Source: Kordia sp. SMS9
Lineage (GTDB): Bacteria; Bacteroidota; Bacteroidia; Flavobacteriales; Flavobacteriaceae
Direction of reading: 5' to 3'
DNA length: 64,000 bases
Assembly (NCBI RefSeq): GCF_003352465.1
Contig: NZ_CP031153.1
Coordinates: 3,524,987 to 3,588,986, forward strand
In this document: positions 18,900-28,475 of the stretch, in pieces
How positions within the stretch are numbered: the stretch's first letter is position 1
Layout: each line of letters starts with the position of its first letter
Program-made: the position numbers and the translations under genes
The notes under the pieces: model-generated
What the model was told of the DNA's origin: nothing
The model's database searches: none
The model's input: the letters and a program-made list of their open reading frames with translations, nothing else

Positions 18900-19355
18900 A
18901 TGAAGAAACTACTGTTTTTAGCCGCTTTTTTTATTGGATTTTCTGCACTTGCACAAGAAGAGGTGAAACTCAATTGGCTGACCGATTTTGAAGAAGCTAA
19001 GAAAATTTCCAAAAAGGAAAAGAAACCCATTTTAATTTATTTTACTGGTAGCGATTGGTGTCCACCGTGTAAAATGCTGAAAGAAGATTTTTTCTACACC
19101 AAAAAATTCAAAAAAAAATCGAAAAACTTTGTGTTGGTGATGGCAGATTTTCCAAGACGTATTGATATCATTACCGATGCGGAACGTCAACAGAATAGAA
19201 AGCTTGCTCAGAAATACAATACCAAGAACAAATTTCCAAACCTTGTTGCGGTAAATCATAAAGGTAAAGAACTCGACAACATCATGTCTTACAATATGAT
19301 GCGCAATACGAACAGACATTATAAGTTTTTGGATAAGGTGTTGAAAAACTATTAA
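18900..19355 (+). CDS. Secreted thioredoxin-fold protein
   Basis: 151 residues from the ATG at 18900, chosen because it opens a clean signal peptide (MKKLLFLAAFFIGFSALA, cleavage before Q19) and because the in-frame ATG at 18873 overlaps the promoter. The active site is WCPPC (C54, C57), within a thioredoxin-like fold that keeps a proline in FPNLVAV. It should act in the periplasm as a thiol-disulfide oxidoreductase, perhaps in cytochrome or cell-envelope maturation. Partners are unknown. A terminator follows immediately. Confidence 0.85.
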   Translation: MKKLLFLAAFFIGFSALAQEEVKLNWLTDFEEAKKISKKEKKPILIYFTGSDWCPPCKMLKEDFFYTKKFKKKSKNFVLVMADFPRRIDIITDAERQQNRKLAQKYNTKNKFPNLVAVNHKGKELDNIMSYNMMRNTNRHYKFLDKVLKNY

Positions 19356-19372
19356 AAATATTCACATAAAAA

Positions 19373-19415
19373 TAACCTCTTTTCTATACTTTTGTAGTTG
19401 GAAAAGAGGTTTTTC
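19373..19415 (+). terminator. Terminator after the thioredoxin gene
   Basis: AACCTCTTT pairs with AAAGAGGTT, followed by a short T run. The loop also holds TACTTTTG (19387-19394), which could be a -7 box for the downstream aminotransferase gene. Confidence 0.6.
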
Positions 19416-19523
19416 ATTGTCATACCAATGCTACAATAAAATGCGGTGCAAAGCATTAAAATTTGTCGCAGATTCTAATAGGATTGATATGATACACATT
19501 AGATCAACTAAAAATAGAATACT

Positions 19524-20729
19524 ATGCCTGGATTTGAATTGTTTGGTGATGCCGAACGTAAAGAAGTACATGATGTATTGGAGAGTGGCGTGCTCATGCG
19601 TTACGGTTTTGACGGAATGCGAAATGGACATTGGAAAGCAAAAGAATTAGAACAAGCACTACAAGCACAGTTTGATGTAAAACATGCACAATTGGTCTCC
19701 AGCGGAACGGCGGCAGTCTCTGTAGCACTTGCTATTACAGGTATTGGCGCAGGCGATGAGGTTATTATGCCAACCTTTACGTTTGTGGCGAGTTTTGAAG
19801 CGATTATGATGTTGGGTGCCATTCCGGTATTGGTTGATATTGATGATACACTTACGTTAGATCCCAAAGCGGTTCGCAACGCTATTACACCAAAAACGAA
19901 AGCCATTATGCCAGTACACATGTGCGGAAGCATGGCAAATTTAGGAGAAATTAAAGCGATTTGTGACGAACATAATTTGATTTTGGTAGAAGATGCTTGT
20001 CAAGCCATTGGCGGCACGTATCACGGAAAAGCCTTAGGAACCATTGGTGATGTTGGCTGTTTTTCATTCGATTTTGTAAAAACCATGACTTGTGGAGAAG
20101 GCGGAACCATCATTACAAACAATAGCAAATATGCATTGAATGCAGATCATTACAGTGATCACGGACATGATCATGTTGGAAGCGATCGCGGTGCAGAAAC
20201 ACATCCGTTTTTAGGCTATAACTTTCGTATTTCAGAATTAAATGCAGCAGTGGGTTTGGCACAAGTACGTCGTTTGCCAGAATTCTTAGACATTCAAGAA
20301 AAACATTATACAATACTGCGAGAAGCCTTGGCAGACATTCCAGAAGTTACCTTTAGAACCGTTCCTGAAGGCGGTGTGGAAAGTTATGCGTTTCTCAATT
20401 TCTTCTTACCCGATTTGGAAATTGCACGCACAGTCATGACAGGTTTTAAAGAAAATGGCATTGATGTATGTTTTCATTACTACGACAATAACTGGCATTA
20501 CATTCGCAAGTGGGAACATTTGAAAAACTTAAAGTCGTTGTATCCTATTTCTAAGGAAGTAAAAGATGGCATGCAATACTTGGACACGAAAACCTTTGAA
20601 CAATCGGATCAGTATATTGCGCGAAATATTTCTTGTTTAATTAAGATGTCTTGGACAGCAGCAGAAGTACAGGCAAGAGCTGCAAAGATGCGTGAGGTGA
20701 TTTTGGAAGCGGTATCGTTGTCGGTGTAG
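19524..20729 (+). CDS. DegT/DnrJ/EryC1/StrS-family PLP aminotransferase
   Basis: 401 residues, the usual family length. The PLP lysine is K186 in SFDFVKTMTCGEGG, the PLP-ring aspartate is D157 in VEDACQAIG, and SSGTAAVSVAL (59-69) binds phosphate. Members aminate keto-sugars for surface polysaccharides or act as sugar dehydratases. Here no nucleotide-sugar genes are adjacent, so the substrate is open. The gene stands alone and is followed by 760 bp of repeats. The start at 19524 is supported by the canonical MPGFELFG opening. Confidence 0.87.
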   Translation: MPGFELFGDAERKEVHDVLESGVLMRYGFDGMRNGHWKAKELEQALQAQFDVKHAQLVSSGTAAVSVALAITGIGAGDEVIMPTFTFVASFEAIMMLGAIPVLVDIDDTLTLDPKAVRNAITPKTKAIMPVHMCGSMANLGEIKAICDEHNLILVEDACQAIGGTYHGKALGTIGDVGCFSFDFVKTMTCGEGGTIITNNSKYALNADHYSDHGHDHVGSDRGAETHPFLGYNFRISELNAAVGLAQVRRLPEFLDIQEKHYTILREALADIPEVTFRTVPEGGVESYAFLNFFLPDLEIARTVMTGFKENGIDVCFHYYDNNWHYIRKWEHLKNLKSLYPISKEVKDGMQYLDTKTFEQSDQYIARNISCLIKMSWTAAEVQARAAKMREVILEAVSLSV

Positions 20730-20788
20730 TTTTGAAATGCTGAATTTGAAATGTTGAATGTTGAATGTTGAATTGGAGTGTACCCGAA

Positions 20789-21377
20789 ACGTCATTGCGA
20801 ACGCAGTGAAGCAATCTGTTACTTAAAAGAACAGAATCGTTATACAATACACAGATTACCACGTCGCTTCGCTTCTCGTAAAGACGCTTCAAAGCGATTG
20901 GTTTTCTATGAACTTCTCAATACATTTTTCTTTTCATTTCTACTCGGCTCAATGTGACAGAAAAACACTTGAAGTGACGTTTGTGGTTTATTGCTAACAT
21001 GCTAAATTTTATATTGAAAAGTGTTTGATACGTCATTGCGAACGCAGTGAAGCAATCTGTTACTTAAAAAGAACGGAATCGTTGAAAATACACAGATTAC
21101 CACGTCGCTTCGCTTCTCGTAAAGACGCTTCAAAGCGATTGGTTTTCTATGAACTTCTCAATACATTTTTCTTTTCATTTCTACTCGGCTCAATGTGACA
21201 GAAAAACACTTGAAGTGACGTTTGTGGTTTATTGCTAACATGCTAAATTTTATATTGAAAAGTGTTTGAAACGTCATTGCGAATGCAGTGAAGCAATCTG
21301 TTATTTAAAAGAACAGAATCCGTTATACAATACACAGATTACCACGTCGCTTCGCTTCTCGTAAAGACGCTTCAAAA
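20789..21377. repeat. 241-bp direct repeat, two full copies and a partial third
   Basis: Copies begin at 20789, 21030 and 21271 (period 241) and differ by a few bases. Each opens with CGTCATTGCGAACGCAGTGA, then AATCTGT ... ACAGATT as inverted arms, then GTCGCTTCGCTTCTCG. It resembles the intergenic CGTCATTGCGA-type palindromes widespread in Bacteroidota. The second half of each unit (TTTTCTATGAACTTCTC onward) is not palindromic. No open frame of interest is present. Confidence 0.9.
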
Positions 21378-21389
21378 ACTTAGCACAAA

Positions 21390-21488
21390 CAAAAAAACAA
21401 AAAAGTCTAAAAGCGCGTAGCGCGGTCTAAAAGCAAAGCGATCTAGCATCTAAAAGCGGAGCGGTCTAATATCTAACAACAAGCGATC
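21390..21488. repeat. Degenerate TCTAAAAGCG repeats
   Basis: Short reiterations of TCTAAAAGCG with GCGTAGCGCG, GCAAAGCG and GCGGAGCG lie between the 241-bp repeats and ribB. The same wording recurs at 39121-39235. Confidence 0.6.
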
Positions 21489-22637
21489 TTAATAAGAAAC
21501 ATAATCCACAATCTCCAAACCGTAGCCAATCATTCCGACACGTTTTTCTTGATGTGTATTCGTTACCAATTTGATTTTGCTAATATTGATGTCGTGAAGT
21601 ATTTGCGCTCCAATTCCGAAGTCTTTGGAATCCATTTTTATCTTTGGTGCTTTGTATTCGCCGTTGTTTTGCAAAGCTTTCAATTCTTTGATTCTATGCA
21701 ATAAATTCAACGAACTGTGATCTTGGTTGATGAATACAATGGCTCCTTTACCTTCTTCATTGATCAAACGGAACATGTCATCTAGCTTCTTATCAGCGTT
21801 GTTGGTCAATGTTCCTAATATGTCATCGTTTACCAAGGTAGAGTTGATACGCGTTAATACATGTTCATTCGAAGTCCAACTTCCTTTTGTAAGCGCAATA
21901 TGAATTTGATTGTTGGTTGTTTGTTGGTATGCACGCAATCGGAAATCGCCGAAACGTGTTTGTACGTTGAAATCTTCTTTCTTTTCAATCAACGAATCGT
22001 GTTCCATTCGGTAGGCAACCAGATCTTCAATTGAAACTATTTTAAGATCGAAATTTTTAGCAACTTCTAGCAATTGTGGCAAACGCGCCATGGTTCCGTC
22101 TTCATTCATGATTTCTACAATCACACCCGCAGGTTGCAACCCAGCCAAACGGGCAAAGTCAATTGCCGCTTCTGTATGACCAGTTCTACGCAATACGCCA
22201 CCTTCTTTCGCTTTGAGCGGAAAAATATGTCCAGGACGTGCTAAATCGAACGGACGTGTGTTTTTGTCAATTAATGCTTGCACTGTTTTGGAACGATCGG
22301 AAGCCGAAATTCCTGTGGTTACACCGTTTCCTTTCAAGTCTACCGAAATGGTAAAAGCCGTTTCCATCGGATCGGTGTTGTTGCTCACCATCATGCCTAA
22401 TTGCAGGTCTTTACAGCGATTTTCCGTTAACGGTGCGCAAATTAATCCGCGACCATGTGTTGCCATAAAGTTGATCATTTCTGGTGTCACCATTTCAGCC
22501 GCCGCTAAAAAATCACCTTCATTCTCACGATTTTCATCATCAACTACAATGATTACTTTTCCTTGTCGGATGTCTTCAATAGCTTCGTGAATGCTGTCTA
22601 ATTGTGTAGTTGGTTTCACTTTTGTAGTTGATGTCAT
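21489..22637 (-). CDS. ribB: 3,4-dihydroxy-2-butanone-4-phosphate synthase with a degenerate GTP cyclohydrolase II domain
   Basis: 382 residues. The first 210 form a standard RibB domain: DDENRENEGDF, THGRGLICAPL and RRTGHTEAAIDFARLAG. It makes the four-carbon unit of riboflavin from ribulose 5-phosphate. The C-terminal 170 residues align with GTP cyclohydrolase II, but the three zinc cysteines (normally in a GDVFGSLRCDCG-like stretch) and the RQEGRGIGL loop are missing, replaced by NDDILGTLTNNADKKL and INQDHSSLNLL. The second activity is therefore probably lost and a separate ribA should exist elsewhere. It follows lptF/G-lolA-ftsK on the same strand after a 135-bp gap. TATTTTTG (minus strand, 22657-22664) may be its own -7 box. 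Confidence 0.9.
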   Translation of the reverse strand: MTSTTKVKPTTQLDSIHEAIEDIRQGKVIIVVDDENRENEGDFLAAAEMVTPEMINFMATHGRGLICAPLTENRCKDLQLGMMVSNNTDPMETAFTISVDLKGNGVTTGISASDRSKTVQALIDKNTRPFDLARPGHIFPLKAKEGGVLRRTGHTEAAIDFARLAGLQPAGVIVEIMNEDGTMARLPQLLEVAKNFDLKIVSIEDLVAYRMEHDSLIEKKEDFNVQTRFGDFRLRAYQQTTNNQIHIALTKGSWTSNEHVLTRINSTLVNDDILGTLTNNADKKLDDMFRLINEEGKGAIVFINQDHSSLNLLHRIKELKALQNNGEYKAPKIKMDSKDFGIGAQILHDINISKIKLVTNTHQEKRVGMIGYGLEIVDYVSY

Positions 22638-22772
22638 GAGTTGTATAATTTTAGTGCAAAAATAGGGATTCTTGTGAAAAAAATTAGAATAAAGAATGCG
22701 AAAGATTGATCATACTATATACACAGTTTATGAGAATATCATTTTTGTAGCGTAAAAGTGTATATTTTGTAA

Positions 22773-24773
22773 TTATTCAATGCTATCAAGTGCTTGTTTT
22801 ATTCTATTCTTAATAAAAAAGTACATGATAAAATAAATAGGAATTCCAATAAAGTATATAATTTGAACTGTGTTGTTGATACCACCTTCATCACCTAAGG
22901 CTTTTGATAGATCATGTAAGTGGAAAAATGATTTTATAAAATTATACAGATAAAATAGTAACGAAATTATCCAAACAGCAAATAAAATTGCAATAAGCCA
23001 ATCGTCCATTTTTACATTGTTTAATAAAATTGGAATTGCTCCACCAAAGATCGATGAGATAATATAATATAAGAAGGTTAGCTTTGATGTATTAAAAAAC
23101 TTTTTATGGCTGCTATCCGCTTTATCATATTGCACGTTTTCAAAAAAGCCTAATACTTTTAACCTACGTTGTGAAATACCGCGTTCTTCCAAAATACCAA
23201 TTGCTAAACTGCGCTCGCCTTCAGTATAATTAAACTGACGATATCTTTTTACGACATTCATCAATCTAGTATTACTTAATGCTTTAAATTTCTCAGTACT
23301 TTCTCTATCAGTTTCAGTGATCTCTGCTAATTCGGGAAGTACATCAGTTTCTTCATCCTCTTCTTCTGTGAGTTTTACAAAGAATCCTTTTAAAGAAAAA
23401 CTGAACAATCCTTGATCGGACGTGGCTCTTCGTGTAAAGTAAATACTCAACGGAAGCATGATTAGGGTAGAAAGCCACGTTCCTAGCCACGGAGGAATAC
23501 TGCCATCTTCCGCGCTGTTTTTTCCAAAGATGCCAATAAAGTGATAGGCTAAAAATAAACAGATGGCAATAACCATTGGTAAGCCAATTCCACCTTTACG
23601 AATAATGGCTCCTAAAGGCGCACCCACAAAGAATAGAATGATACAGGCAATGGCAACGGCAAATTTGTCGTGTAAGTATATTTTTTGATGATTTATTTTT
23701 TTCTCCATGCGCTTGAAACGATTTTGCGTATTGTCAAGCGTGGTGCGGCGTCCTTTGATATTGGTAATGGAAATGTCTAACGCGCGCTTTTTGTTTTTGA
23801 GTGTTAATACATCCAATAGATTGTCGGTGGCTTTGATAGAATCTAACGGCACACGATTGGTGGTATCTTTTTCAATGATGACAATTCCGGTACGTTTGTA
23901 CATGTTGTTTCCAAAACCAACTTTTTCTTGATCGTATTTGCGTTCAAAGGAAGCGATTGTATCATTGAGTTGTTGCACTTTGAACATTTTGTATGTGCTG
24001 TAACTTTCATCCTCCAAATCTACTTTATTGATGTCGCGCAAATCGACATTCATAATGTATTTTTCAAACGAAACTTTGGCGTGTTGTTGGCGCATGATCG
24101 CTTTTGGATCAGTAGATTTTACATCTTCGTAGCGATTTCCATCAAACAATACCATTTGCAAAATATCAGAGTCGGGACTGCTTTTTAGTTCGCCGTTTTT
24201 CGATTTGATGACAATGCGGTTTTTCTTGTCGTTTGATTTTTGGTGAATGATCACTTTGTCTAGCAATTGATCGTTGTCGCCATATTTTTTATCAACCTTG
24301 ATATTTATATTCCCAATATCATTAAAAACACCTTCGCCAATGGCTAATGCAGGTTTTTTCTTGGCTAAGTTTTTACGAAGATTGTATTGTTTGAATTCTG
24401 ACCACGGTATGACGTTATTGCTAAAGAAGAATGTTCCAATTCCCAATAAGACAATAAAAATGGTGAGACTTCTCATGGCACGTTGCAATGAGATTCCTGT
24501 GGATTTCATGGCGGCGAATTCGTAGCTTTCTGCAAAACGACCAAACGTCATGATAGAAGATACCAAGATGCTTAACGGCAATACGAGCGGAATTAGTTTC
24601 GGTGCGGTGTAGAGTAGGAATTTAAAAATAATTTCCACGTCCAAGCCTTTTCCTGCCAATTCTCCTATAAAAAGCCAAACGGTTTGTAATATGAATATGA
24701 ACATAAATATTACAAACACGGTAAGGAACGTTAAGAGATAACTTTTAAGTATGTATCTATCTAGTATTTTCAA
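22773..24773 (-). CDS. LptF/LptG-type permease (YjgP/YjgQ family)
   Basis: 666 residues, longer than enterobacterial LptF or LptG (about 360) because of an extended C-terminal part. The N-terminus MKILDRYILKSYLLTFLTVF and three early transmembrane helices, a periplasmic beta-rich domain (about 120-360) and three more helices (about 375-460) fit the family. A further cytoplasmic stretch and two to three helices (about 565-650) are a Bacteroidota-type extension. The family forms the inner-membrane part of the LPS export ABC complex. It starts 5 bp after lolA ends. A second family member starts at 63144, so the two may form the LptF/LptG pair. Confidence 0.88.
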   Translation of the reverse strand: MKILDRYILKSYLLTFLTVFVIFMFIFILQTVWLFIGELAGKGLDVEIIFKFLLYTAPKLIPLVLPLSILVSSIMTFGRFAESYEFAAMKSTGISLQRAMRSLTIFIVLLGIGTFFFSNNVIPWSEFKQYNLRKNLAKKKPALAIGEGVFNDIGNINIKVDKKYGDNDQLLDKVIIHQKSNDKKNRIVIKSKNGELKSSPDSDILQMVLFDGNRYEDVKSTDPKAIMRQQHAKVSFEKYIMNVDLRDINKVDLEDESYSTYKMFKVQQLNDTIASFERKYDQEKVGFGNNMYKRTGIVIIEKDTTNRVPLDSIKATDNLLDVLTLKNKKRALDISITNIKGRRTTLDNTQNRFKRMEKKINHQKIYLHDKFAVAIACIILFFVGAPLGAIIRKGGIGLPMVIAICLFLAYHFIGIFGKNSAEDGSIPPWLGTWLSTLIMLPLSIYFTRRATSDQGLFSFSLKGFFVKLTEEEDEETDVLPELAEITETDRESTEKFKALSNTRLMNVVKRYRQFNYTEGERSLAIGILEERGISQRRLKVLGFFENVQYDKADSSHKKFFNTSKLTFLYYIISSIFGGAIPILLNNVKMDDWLIAILFAVWIISLLFYLYNFIKSFFHLHDLSKALGDEGGINNTVQIIYFIGIPIYFIMYFFIKNRIKQALDSIE

Positions 24774-24778
24774 GTAGC

Positions 24779-25426
24779 CTAGTTTTTATCTATATAATAG
24801 TCCTCGTATTTCGATTCGTCAAATATAAATAAGCTTTTTGATAATGGCTGATTCGTTTTAAAAGAATTAACAGTTAATGTAGTAATTGTACCGTTTTTTC
24901 CTGTTTCAATTAAGTTGTAGATGTGTTTAGTTTTTTCGTCAATTCCTAATAAAACAGTTTTAATGTCTGATTCTGAATTTGTTGGCGTTAATTTTACGTA
25001 TTGAATTTTTCTGCCGCGCACATTTTGCAAAATATCCCAAGCGTAGGTATATCCTTTTTTGTAGAAAGTCAACATTTCAGATGGAGATAAACCTGTTTCA
25101 TCATCTTCGGTGTCAGAAATCGTTACTTCTTCGTTAGCAGGAACAATGGTATATACTTTTTTAGTGTCGTAAATTTTGGTGAACCCTAAAAAGTTGAGCA
25201 AATATTTTTCACCTTCCAAGGTAACATTTCCTTTGGATTCTTGCTTGGTGTTTGCTTCTTTGTTGTTTAATTCGTATTTGAATTCAATTTGAATGTTTTC
25301 GTAACTATTCACTTTGGCAGAAACATCTTCTAATAGTTTTTTTGCTTTTTCTGCATTTTGAGCATTTACACCAACGGTAAATACACTTAATACGAACACT
25401 AAAACTAATTTTTTCATTTTATCCAT
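24779..25426 (-). CDS. lolA: LolA-like outer-membrane lipoprotein carrier
   Basis: 215 residues with a signal peptide (MKKLVLVFVLSVFTVGVNA, cut before Q23 when counted from the first ATG). The NAEKAKKLLEDVSAKVNSYENIQIEF opening and the beta-rich body, with repeated strands ending near DESKYEDYYID, fit LolA-type periplasmic carriers of lipoproteins. An in-frame ATG three codons later (25417) is an equally good start. The gene overlaps the end of ftsK by 8 bp and precedes the LptF/G-type gene by 5 bp, so all three are co-transcribed. Envelope assembly is the shared theme. Confidence 0.83.
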   Translation of the reverse strand: MDKMKKLVLVFVLSVFTVGVNAQNAEKAKKLLEDVSAKVNSYENIQIEFKYELNNKEANTKQESKGNVTLEGEKYLLNFLGFTKIYDTKKVYTIVPANEEVTISDTEDDETGLSPSEMLTFYKKGYTYAWDILQNVRGRKIQYVKLTPTNSESDIKTVLLGIDEKTKHIYNLIETGKNGTITTLTVNSFKTNQPLSKSLFIFDESKYEDYYIDKN

Positions 25427-27899
25427 TTTTTTCGTTTTCTAATAATTGTTCTAAAGCTAAAATATCTGGAACGAGCACTTGACGTGCTTTGCTTCCTTCG
25501 AACGGACCTACAATTCCAGCAGCTTCTAATTGATCAATAATACGTCCTGCACGGTTGTATCCTAATTTTAACTTTCGTTGCAATAAGGAAGCAGAACCTT
25601 GTTGCGCTATCACAATAACTTCGGCTGCTTGTCGGAACAATTTGTCGCGATCTGCAATGTCTATATCAAGACTTGTGCCACTTTCTTCCCCTGAATATTC
25701 AGGCAGTATAAAGGCTTCTGGATAGGCTTTTTGCGCACCAATATAATCTGTAATTTTTTCTACTTCTGGCGTGTCTACAAACGCACATTGAATACGAATT
25801 AAATCGTTTCCTTGCGTGTACAACATGTCACCACGGCCAATTAATTGATCGGCTCCTGAATTGTCTAAAATCGTGCGCGAATCTATTTTCGACATTACAC
25901 GGAAGGCAACTCTCGCAGGGAAATTCGCTTTGATCATTCCCGTGATTACGTTCACAGAAGGTCTTTGTGTTGCTATGATTAAGTGAATTCCGATGGCACG
26001 TGCCAATTGTGCCAAACGTGCAATAGGCGTTTCTACTTCTTTTCCTGCGGTCATGATGAGATCGGCAAATTCGTCCACAACCAATACAATATATGGTAAA
26101 AACTTATGTCCGTCGTTCGGATTTAGTTTTCGTGCTTTAAATTTGGCATTGTATTCCACAATGTTACGACACAAGGCATTTTTCAACATGTCGTAGCGTT
26201 GATCCATTTCAATACAGAGTGAATTCAGCGTGTTGATTACTTTGGAATTGTCTGTGATGATGGCTTCTTCCGAATCGGGAAGTTTTGCCAAATAATGACG
26301 TTCTATTTTGTTGAATAATGTTAATTCTACTTTTTTCGGATCGACCAATACAAATTTTACCTCAGCGGGATGTTTTTTGTATAAGATTGATGTTAGAATA
26401 CAATTTAATCCAACTGATTTTCCTTGTCCTGTAGCACCTGCCATTAATAGGTGTGGCATTTTGGCTAAATCGACGACCAAGGTTTCATTGCTGATCGTTT
26501 TACCAAATGCAATAGGCAACTGCATTTCTGCTTGTTGAAACTTCTTGGAAGCAATGGCAGAACGCATGGAAACAATCGCTGGTTTTTTGTTTGGCACTTC
26601 AATTCCGATGGTTCCTTTTCCTGGCATGGGCGCGATGATACGAATTCCCAAGGCAGCTAAGGAAAGCGCAATATCATCTTCTAAGTTTTTAATTTTAGAA
26701 ATACGCACGCCCGCTTCGGGTATGATTTCGTAGAGTGTTACTGTTGGTCCAACGGTTGCTTTGATGCTGGCGATTTCTATTTTGTAATTGCGTAGCGTGG
26801 TTACAATTTGGTTTTTATTTTCTTCGAGTTCTTCTTGATTGATCGTAATTGAACTTCCGTTGGTGTAGTCTTTTAAGAGTTCAATGGTTGGAAAACGGAA
26901 GTTGCCCAATTCGAGTGTTGGATCGAATTCTCCGTGTTCTTTGACGAGCTTGTCTGATAAATTTTCAGCGACCGTTTTTTCTTCTATGATTTTTTCGACT
27001 TGAATTTCGGTTTCTTCTTCCTCTTTTGGAATCTCTACTTCGAAAGAAGTGTCTTTTATTGCTGTGTCTTTCTTTTGATCTGTTCCCGAATGATTTTTGA
27101 TGGTTGGTTGTAAATTTTGAACCGATAATTCAAATTCAGACTTTTTTTCTTCCTTTTCTGAAGTAGTTTCATCTAAAGTTTCAGCAATTTCTTCTGTAGG
27201 AGGTGTTTCTGAAGCAGTTGTCGTTTCAGCTTCGCTTGGAGTTTCTGTAGTGTTTGCGGCAGCTTCTTCTGTGGTAAAATCTTCTTGTAGGTCTGTTTTT
27301 TTCTTCTTTACATAGTCAGCTACATGTTCTGGCGTAAGCTTTAAACGTAGTACTGCGTAAATGATCGCTCCAAAAAGTAATAACAAACCAACGCCAATTT
27401 TGCCTATATAAGTTTGTAAGTACGAGTTGATTTCAAAACCAATAGTTCCACCTAAAATTGGAGCGGATTCAAAGAAAAATCCTAAAAAGACAGCTAACCA
27501 TATCACAATGATACTTCCCCAAAACCATTTGTGAAATAATTTCTTTTTCGTATCCATTAACATATGCAGTCCTGTCATAAATAACAAGCTGGCAAATATA
27601 AACGAGGCGATTCCGAATCCTCTGTAGATAAAAAAGTCACTGATACGTGCGCCAAAACGTTGCATCCAGTTTTGTGTTTGCACATTTCCATCTGAACTAT
27701 CCAACACACTTTGATCGACTTCACCTGTAAAGAAATACGAAGCAAAGGCAATAAAAAGTGCTATTGCAAACAACATGAGTAAACTTCCCAAGATAATTTG
27801 ATGCTGTCGGGTAAAAGTAAAATCAGGTTTTTTGAATTTTGAACCTTTCGAAGTCTTTTTTGTTGTTTTAGGTTTTTTTACGGTTTTTTTCTTTGCCAT
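25419..27899 (-). CDS. ftsK: DNA translocase FtsK/SpoIIIE
   Basis: 826 residues. The basic N-terminus is followed by four transmembrane helices (about 30-185), an acidic E/T/S-rich linker (about 195-320), then the alpha/beta motor with Walker A GATGQGKS (488-495) and VVDEFADLI. The C-terminal gamma winged helix (AAEVIVIAQQGSASLLQRKL onward) normally reads polar KOPS-like sites. It pumps chromosome ends through the division septum and activates dimer resolution. The linker is short compared with E. coli FtsK. It heads the operon ftsK-lolA-lptF/G, a common flavobacterial order. Confidence 0.95.
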   Translation of the reverse strand: MAKKKTVKKPKTTKKTSKGSKFKKPDFTFTRQHQIILGSLLMLFAIALFIAFASYFFTGEVDQSVLDSSDGNVQTQNWMQRFGARISDFFIYRGFGIASFIFASLLFMTGLHMLMDTKKKLFHKWFWGSIIVIWLAVFLGFFFESAPILGGTIGFEINSYLQTYIGKIGVGLLLLFGAIIYAVLRLKLTPEHVADYVKKKKTDLQEDFTTEEAAANTTETPSEAETTTASETPPTEEIAETLDETTSEKEEKKSEFELSVQNLQPTIKNHSGTDQKKDTAIKDTSFEVEIPKEEEETEIQVEKIIEEKTVAENLSDKLVKEHGEFDPTLELGNFRFPTIELLKDYTNGSSITINQEELEENKNQIVTTLRNYKIEIASIKATVGPTVTLYEIIPEAGVRISKIKNLEDDIALSLAALGIRIIAPMPGKGTIGIEVPNKKPAIVSMRSAIASKKFQQAEMQLPIAFGKTISNETLVVDLAKMPHLLMAGATGQGKSVGLNCILTSILYKKHPAEVKFVLVDPKKVELTLFNKIERHYLAKLPDSEEAIITDNSKVINTLNSLCIEMDQRYDMLKNALCRNIVEYNAKFKARKLNPNDGHKFLPYIVLVVDEFADLIMTAGKEVETPIARLAQLARAIGIHLIIATQRPSVNVITGMIKANFPARVAFRVMSKIDSRTILDNSGADQLIGRGDMLYTQGNDLIRIQCAFVDTPEVEKITDYIGAQKAYPEAFILPEYSGEESGTSLDIDIADRDKLFRQAAEVIVIAQQGSASLLQRKLKLGYNRAGRIIDQLEAAGIVGPFEGSKARQVLVPDILALEQLLENEKNG

Positions 27900-28149
27900 T
27901 CAGAGATTACTATTTATAGTCAACGATCTCGGGACAAGTCCACAAGATGTTACAAGGAATTCACAATAAAATATCGAGACAAGCCTTAGCGTATTTTAAA
28001 TCTCGATTATCGAGCGAAAATGCAAATTACGCTGAATGCGCAAGATATTTAAAATTAATCTTTAAGCGAAACGTTTTTCCGTAAAATACAAGGATAAATG
28101 GCAAGTAGGAGTGAAGTAGTTACTATTTTTAAGAAAAGAACTGATAGAA

Positions 28150-28181
28150 AAGAAAAAAGCGGGATTGCTCCCGCTTGTTTT
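28150..28181 (-). terminator. Terminator of the RiPP precursor gene at 28182
   Basis: AAGCGGG pairs with CCCGCTT around a short loop. On the minus strand it is followed by a run of T, directly after the stop codon. Confidence 0.85.
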
Positions 28182-28382
28182 TTATGCTTCACAAGCAATA
28201 TTACTTTGTAAATCACAGTTGATAATTCCGCAAGTTTGTTTTATGGGACCAACACAACCTGTGTCGGCACAAAGTTTTACTAGGGAATCAATAGGCTCGT
28301 GTATTCCTCCTTTTACTAAGTTGTCTAAATTAGAAACTGACTTTTTGTTTAATGCTAGACTTTTTAATTCTCTTTTTTTCAT
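28182..28382 (-). CDS. RiPP precursor peptide, class I lanthipeptide-like leader with GG site (copy 1)
   Basis: 66 residues: a 26-residue leader MKKRELKSLALNKKSVSNL...GG, then a 40-residue core with five cysteines (core positions 12, 17, 25, 30 and 38) and several Ser/Thr. The basic start, LxLxKKxxSNL and the GG cleavage site match Bacteroidota precursors annotated as class I lanthipeptides; the modification chemistry is inferred. The leader DNA just before the ATG (AAAACGAATACACC) resembles that of the second precursor at 48317. A terminator follows at once, so it is a one-gene unit. No LanB, LanC, peptidase or exporter gene lies within the window. Confidence 0.75.
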   Translation of the reverse strand: MKKRELKSLALNKKSVSNLDNLVKGGIHEPIDSLVKLCADTGCVGPIKQTCGIINCDLQSNIACEA

Positions 28383-28475
28383 GGTGTATTCGTTTTTGTT
28401 AATAATACAACAAGGTAAGAAAAAAAGGAAGGCGATCGCTGTGTTTACCGAATTAATTGTAGGTAAAAAGTAGAT

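Noticed and set aside
20730..21488. Replication origin
   Set aside because: The repeats are palindromic dispersed elements; no cluster of DnaA boxes (TTATCCACA-type) or dnaA gene is present.
28098..28211. Short plus-strand frame over the first RiPP gene
   Set aside because: It runs through the terminator hairpin and antisense to the precursor; no conserved features.
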